NCBI GenBank assembly: GCA_021780705.1
Contig: JAJXYG010000336.1
Location: forward strand, 1 to 8,606
Length of the DNA stretch: 8,606 nucleotides
Direction: 5' to 3'
Source: Bacteroidota bacterium
GTDB taxonomy: Bacteria > Bacteroidota > Bacteroidia > Chitinophagales > Chitinophagaceae
Below, piece after piece: positions 5,270-8,606 of this stretch (position 1 is its first letter; every line of letters starts with the position of its first letter). A program made the translations under genes and the position numbers. The notes under the pieces are model-generated. The model had not been told where the DNA came from, made no database searches, and saw nothing but the letters and a program-made list of their open reading frames with translations.

Positions 5270-5707
5270 CTAATTCTTTTCACCAGCCTTCATTGCAGGA
5301 GCCGGCTGCTGCTGTACCTGTTCAATATAGGGACGACTGCCGGCGTCCGTATTTCTCAGGTTACGGAAGCTGTTGCCATCGAATATGAATACAAATATAA
5401 ACCATATGAACAGGGTAGCCGGAATCCCCAGGGTCAGTACGAAGTTCCGCACTTCATCCCCCAGGTGCATGAATATGGATATGATATAGAAGGCCTTGGC
5501 CAGGGTCAGGATACAGATGACCCCTTTAATGCCGAGGATCAGGGTCTCATTGGGAGTCGCTGCCTTGTCCAGGTTGTAAATCGTAAGGCCCAGGGCCAGT
5601 TCAATGATCGTAAGTATCAGCAGCACCCAGAAAGCCTTCCAAATTCTTTTCACCTGGGCGTCATCATGATGGGTATCAATTGCATGTGCTGTGGTAATTG
5701 CGGACAT
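5270..5707 (-). CDS. caa3-type cytochrome c oxidase subunit IV
   Basis: A 145-residue protein with a His/Asp-rich N-terminus and three membrane helices (about 25-46, 56-80, 90-111). The second helix region KAFYIISIFMHLGDEVRN is the hallmark of the small subunit IV (COX4_pro/CtaF-like) family. It packs against subunits I and III in the inner membrane and has no redox centre. The C-terminal 30 residues are a Gln/Pro/Ala-rich hydrophilic tail. The start is ATG 5707, 58 bases after the long subunit III gene, and SCO follows. The family call rests on topology, motif and position in the oxidase cluster. Confidence 0.88.
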   Translation of the reverse strand: MSAITTAHAIDTHHDDAQVKRIWKAFWVLLILTIIELALGLTIYNLDKAATPNETLILGIKGVICILTLAKAFYIISIFMHLGDEVRNFVLTLGIPATLFIWFIFVFIFDGNSFRNLRNTDAGSRPYIEQVQQQPAPAMKAGEKN

Positions 5708-5765
5708 AAATTATTTTTAAATGCTTATCAATATAATTTTTAAAGGTATGCAGGTTTATTTCCGA

Positions 5766-6500
5766 TCAGATCAGGTAGAAACAAAGGAATACAAATACCC
5801 AAACCAGATCTACAAAGTGCCAGTATAACCCTGCCTTTTCTATCATTTCGTAGTGGCCTCTTTTCTGGAAGTCTCCCATTTTGGTCTTAATGAGCATGAT
5901 GGTATTGATGACCACCCCGGTAAATACGTGGAACCCGTGGAATCCGGTGATCCCGAAGAAATACCCTCCGAAGGCTACCGGTCCGGGTGTTGCCACCATT
6001 CTGCCATGGTACATTACATCAGGACCCCATGGATTGTGACTGGTAGTGGTTCCCCAGTGTTGAAGTACCCCGTCCACCAGGACTTCATGCTGGTGGGTGA
6101 TCAGGTGGGTCCATTCGAAGGCCTGGCAGCTCAGGAAGGCCAATCCTCCAAGGATCGTCCAAACCAGCCATTTCTCCACCCCTTTCTGGTTCATCTTGTG
6201 TCCTTCATGCACGGCCAGTACCATGGTCACGGAACTGAAGATCAGGATGAAGGTCATCAGGCTTACAAAGGCCAGGGGCAGGTTGGCATCCGTAAAGGGG
6301 AACTTGTTGAACACATAGTTATGGTCCACCCACCTGTTGAGACTGAATCGAATGGAGCCATAGGAGATCAGGAAGGCTCCAAAGGTGAAGGAGTCACTCA
6401 TGAGAAAGTACCACATCATGAGTTTGCCATAGCTCACGTTAAAGGGGCTTTTCCCGCCCCCCCACATTTTGGACTTTGGTTGTGCAAGCGCTGTTTCCAT
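5766..6500 (-). CDS. Cytochrome c oxidase subunit III (long copy)
   Basis: A 244-residue inner-membrane protein of the heme-copper oxidase subunit III family. Diagnostic segments are the first helix MMWYFLMSDSFTFGAFLISY (28-47), the loop glutamate/His region AVHEGHK (96-102), FFGITGFHGFHVFTGVV (181-197) and the C-terminal YWHFVDLVWVFVFLCFYL (226-243). Subunit III has no metal centre; it stabilises the enzyme and feeds protons to subunit I. A loop at about 135-175, between helices, is longer than in the short copy and contains several His residues. It lies 88 bases after the short subunit III gene and is preceded by a good promoter match. Having two adjacent subunit III genes is common in Bacteroidota oxidase clusters. 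Confidence 0.93.
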   Translation of the reverse strand: METALAQPKSKMWGGGKSPFNVSYGKLMMWYFLMSDSFTFGAFLISYGSIRFSLNRWVDHNYVFNKFPFTDANLPLAFVSLMTFILIFSSVTMVLAVHEGHKMNQKGVEKWLVWTILGGLAFLSCQAFEWTHLITHQHEVLVDGVLQHWGTTTSHNPWGPDVMYHGRMVATPGPVAFGGYFFGITGFHGFHVFTGVVINTIMLIKTKMGDFQKRGHYEMIEKAGLYWHFVDLVWVFVFLCFYLI

Positions 6501-6524
6501 CTATTTCTTGTTGAAAGGTTGTTA

Positions 6525-6553
6525 CAAAAATAATTTAATTGTTGAATTTCAAT
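6525..6553 (-). promoter_or_regulatory. Predicted internal promoter ahead of long subunit III gene
   Basis: Minus-strand TATTTTTG (6525-6532) is an exact TAnnTTTG match, with ATTG (6550-6553) 17 bases upstream as a -33 element. The box is 24 bases before the ATG at 6500. It would allow the long subunit III, subunit IV and perhaps SCO to be made apart from ctaB. Confidence 0.45.
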
Positions 6554-6588
6554 TCATGCTTCCGCTTCCTCCCTGCGGGTCTTCCTCC

Positions 6589-7155
6589 CTATCTGATCAT
6601 ATATAGAAATATCCATAAATAAATCCACAGCAGGTCCACAAAATGCCAGTAGGTATTCATCATGTCCACCGGAACCTGGCTGTAGCTCTTTCTTCTGACG
6701 CTGAAGGCCCGGATCACCATGACGGCCATCGCGACCACCCCGCCCAGTACGTGTATGGCGTGGAGACCCACGATCACATACAGGAAGGAAAAGGACACAT
6801 TGCGGGTCAGCGTAAACCCGTTATGCCACAACTGGATAAAACCCAGGTACTGCAGGAACACAAAGGTGATGCCGAGTGCCAGGGTGACCATCAGCCAGAT
6901 CCGGTACTGGATCATATCCCGCTGCCGGAAATAATTGCGGCTGATGATGATCGTGAGACTGCTCACCAGTATCACTACCGTGGAATAAATAAATATCCGG
7001 GGCAGGTCAAAGGTGATCCAGTCTGCCAGGTTGCGCTTGATAATATAGGCGCTGGTAAAAGCCGTAAACATCATTACAATGCTGGCCAGCGCAATCCACA
7101 GGGTAAATTTCCGTGGATGAATTCTGTTTTTCTGATCATTTACAAGTGCCATCAT
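6589..7155 (-). CDS. Cytochrome c oxidase subunit III (short copy)
   Basis: A 188-residue protein with five membrane helices (about 19-39, 53-72, 87-107, 123-148, 168-186). The closing motif NTYWHFVDLLWIYLWIFLYM and the earlier GLHAIHVLGGVVAMAVMV identify subunit III. It lacks the first two helices of the classical seven-helix form, as is usual for the five-helix version in this phylum. Two ATG codons are adjacent at the start (7155 and 7152); either may be used. It begins 27 bases after the ctaB stop, so the two are surely cotranscribed. Together with the downstream long copy it may form one oxidase or serve two; the sequence does not decide this. Confidence 0.9.
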   Translation of the reverse strand: MMALVNDQKNRIHPRKFTLWIALASIVMMFTAFTSAYIIKRNLADWITFDLPRIFIYSTVVILVSSLTIIISRNYFRQRDMIQYRIWLMVTLALGITFVFLQYLGFIQLWHNGFTLTRNVSFSFLYVIVGLHAIHVLGGVVAMAVMVIRAFSVRRKSYSQVPVDMMNTYWHFVDLLWIYLWIFLYMIR

Positions 7156-7182
7156 AAAGGTTCATTTAGATGATCTGTTCTC

Positions 7183-8085
7183 TCAGATCTTATCAAAAAG
7201 CAGCGACAGCAGCACGATCATCAGATAAAAATAAGATCCGAACATCACCCTGCGGGCAGCTGATACATTCATTTTTATAAACAGCATGAGGCTGAGGGCC
7301 ACCATACTGAGGTTACAGGCCAGGACAATCCAAAGGGCTACTCCCCCGCTGATATGAAAATAAAAGGGAAGCAGTCCCACCGGGATCATCACCATCGAAT
7401 AGATGACGGACTGAAGGGCAGTAAATTTCGTGGGCCCTTCGGTCCCCGGCAAAAGCTTAAATCCAGCCCGCTCATAATCCTTATGTGCCACCCAGGCAAT
7501 CGCCCAAAAGTGCGGAAACTGCCAGAGGAACTGGATGCCAAATAAAATCCATCCCCCCGCCGTAAAAGCACCGGCACCGGCCACCCAACCTGCCAGGCAG
7601 GGCAGCGCTCCGGGAAAGGCGCCTACCAGGACAGAAATAGAGTTGATCTTTTTCAGCGGGGTATACACAAAGGCATACAACACCAGGCTGAAAAGTCCCA
7701 GCAGGGCACTCTGCCAGTTAAAGCAGAGCCACATCATCAACACCCCGACCGCTCCGGTGAGCACCGCAAAAAGGGTAGCTTCCTGAACCGGCATCCTTCC
7801 GGCCGCCACGGGTCTGCCCGCGGTCCGCTTCATCAGAGAGTCGGTATCGCGCTCCAGGATCTCGTTGAGGGCATTGGCAGATCCGGTAATCAGGATCCCC
7901 GCCACAAAGAGCTCCAGGACGAGCAGGAAGGTAAACTGGACTCCGGGCACCAGCAGGTAACTTACCACACAGCTGAACACTACCATAAAGCTCAAGGTAA
8001 ACTTGATGAGCTGAAGGTAATCTTTCAGTTTGCTGGCTATCGCAAAGGAAGTCGAGTGGGTAATACCTTTGGCCACATTTTCCAT
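7183..8085 (-). CDS. ctaB: Protoheme IX farnesyltransferase (heme O synthase)
   Basis: A 300-residue UbiA-family prenyltransferase that joins farnesyl diphosphate to heme B, giving heme O, the precursor of the heme A used by this oxidase. The first Asp-rich site is NALNEILERDTDSLMKRT followed by AGRPV (71-93), with the typical N-x3-E-x3-D arrangement of Mg-diphosphate ligands and the MKRTAGRP signature. YTPLKKINSISVLVGAFPGA (141-160) and the second site AHKDYERAGFKLLP (200-213) complete the family set. Eight to nine hydrophobic segments span the protein. The start is ATG 8085, only 16 bases after the hairpin and T-run that close ctaD, so its expression may depend on read-through of that terminator. 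The small subunit III follows after 27 bases. Confidence 0.95.
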   Translation of the reverse strand: MENVAKGITHSTSFAIASKLKDYLQLIKFTLSFMVVFSCVVSYLLVPGVQFTFLLVLELFVAGILITGSANALNEILERDTDSLMKRTAGRPVAAGRMPVQEATLFAVLTGAVGVLMMWLCFNWQSALLGLFSLVLYAFVYTPLKKINSISVLVGAFPGALPCLAGWVAGAGAFTAGGWILFGIQFLWQFPHFWAIAWVAHKDYERAGFKLLPGTEGPTKFTALQSVIYSMVMIPVGLLPFYFHISGGVALWIVLACNLSMVALSLMLFIKMNVSAARRVMFGSYFYLMIVLLSLLFDKI

Positions 8086-8100
8086 CTAATGAGTTCGATT

Positions 8101-8125
8101 TTAAAAAGCCCTGATGGTTCAGGGC
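8101..8125 (-). terminator. Intrinsic terminator after ctaD
   Basis: On the minus strand a perfect seven-pair hairpin (GCCCTGA / TCAGGGC, 8108-8125, four-base loop) is followed directly by TTTTTAA. This is the classical intrinsic terminator form, placed 55 bases after the ctaD stop and just before ctaB. Confidence 0.8.
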
Positions 8126-8150
8126 ATTTATATGTTGAAATGGTCCCTGG

Positions 8151-8168
8151 CCCGGCCCTGCGGCCGGG
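8151..8168. repeat. Very GC-rich hairpin just after ctaD
   Basis: CCCGGCC-CTGC-GGCCGGG is a perfect seven-pair stem made only of G-C pairs, 12 bases from the ctaD stop. It has no T-run. It could protect the ctaD mRNA 3' end or assist the terminator that follows; GTCCC (8143-8147) and GGGAC (8166-8170) offer an alternative pairing. Confidence 0.6.
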
Positions 8169-8180
8169 ACGGATCATTCG

Positions 8181-8606
8181 TTAATGCGATTTTTCTTCTG
8201 CCCCTACCGGTGTGGTCTGCGGGATAAAATCTACCCCGTCCTTGCCATAATCATATGCCCAGCGGTGTACTTCCGGAATTTCCCCGGGCCAGTTGCCGTG
8301 TCCGGGATGAATCGGGGTGGTCCATTCCAGGGTATTGGCCTTCCACGGATTGGGATCGGTCACCTTCCTTCCTTTGAATATGGAATAGAAGAAATTGAAT
8401 ATGAACAGGATCTGCACCGAAAAGGCGATGATGGCAGCTATCGTGATGAACTCATTGAGTCCTGCAAACATTTTAAAGGATTCCCAGTTGGAAAAATCAT
8501 AATACCTTCTGGGCATCCCGGCAAGCCCTTCATAGTGCATGGGCCAGAATATCAGGTAAGCGGAGATCATCGTCATCCAGAAATGGATGTAGGCCAGGGT
8601 ATTGTT
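8181..8606 (-). CDS. ctaD: Cytochrome c oxidase subunit I, C-terminal part
   Basis: The last 141 residues of the catalytic subunit; the 5' part lies beyond the right edge, and the frame stays open to base 8606. The visible part holds the end of helix XI with IHFWMTMISAYLIFWPMHYE, the loop GLAGMPRRYYDF whose Arg pair corresponds to the residues that contact heme propionates in known oxidases, and helix XII (FITIAAIIAFSVQILFIFNFF). A hydrophilic tail follows with TLEWTTP and PEVHRWAYDYG, typical of bacterial caa3/aa3 subunit I. The heme and CuB ligands lie in the missing part. It is the upstream gene of the oxidase cluster but is separated from ctaB by a terminator. The low-spin heme type cannot be read here. 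Confidence 0.95.
   Translation of the reverse strand, partial: NNTLAYIHFWMTMISAYLIFWPMHYEGLAGMPRRYYDFSNWESFKMFAGLNEFITIAAIIAFSVQILFIFNFFYSIFKGRKVTDPNPWKANTLEWTTPIHPGHGNWPGEIPEVHRWAYDYGKDGVDFIPQTTPVGAEEKSH

Noticed and set aside
5853..6533. 226-codon plus-strand open frame opposite the long subunit III gene
   Set aside because: The minus strand encodes a clear subunit III; the plus frame gives a low-complexity His/Gly/Glu-rich product without recognisable features.

Overview
The window most likely comes from a member of the Bacteroidota, probably Flavobacteriales or a close relative, with roughly 50% GC. Three things point there. The cytochrome oxidase gene order (subunit I, ctaB, two subunit III genes, subunit IV, SCO, DUF420) is typical of the phylum. 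There is a LytS-type histidine kinase beside a LiaF-like membrane protein. Several gene starts are preceded by the Bacteroidota promoter element TAnnTTTG. The genus cannot be read from the sequence.

Left edge (1-150): the last 33 codons of a TnpB-type RNA-guided nuclease gene of an IS200/IS605 element, followed by a strong hairpin that looks like the element's right end. The element stops almost exactly at the stop codon of the neighbouring kinase gene, which converges on it. Next, on the minus strand (148-2432), comes an envelope-sensing cluster read right to left: a LiaF-like four-helix membrane protein with a C-terminal repeat domain, a small DUF4288 protein, and a LytS/YehU-type sensor histidine kinase. 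The LytTR response regulator that usually follows such a kinase is not in the window; the TnpB element sits in its place.

Middle (2433-3797): a 178-bp divergent promoter region with a palindrome and short repeats, then two plus-strand genes, trmB (tRNA m7G46 methyltransferase) and an alkyltransferase-like protein in which the reactive Cys of PCHR is Ala. A GC-rich hairpin at 3797-3817 separates them from the next, converging cluster.

Right half (3833-8606, minus strand): the terminal part of an aerobic respiratory locus. In transcription order it holds ctaD (subunit I, 3' end only), a 95-bp gap with two hairpins of which the second is a textbook intrinsic terminator, ctaB (heme O synthase), a short and a long subunit III, a caa3-type subunit IV, a SCO copper chaperone, and a DUF420 membrane protein with an EF-hand-like loop. 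The set covers the enzyme (subunits I, III, III, IV), heme supply (CtaB) and CuA copper loading (SCO). Subunit II would be expected just outside the right edge.

No stretch longer than 300 bases lacks a gene. Most of the window is ordinary core metabolism. The points that stand out are the TnpB element at the kinase 3' end, the LiaF-DUF4288-kinase cluster without its regulator, the EF-hand loop in DUF420, and the hairpin-bearing ctaD-ctaB and coxIV-SCO gaps.
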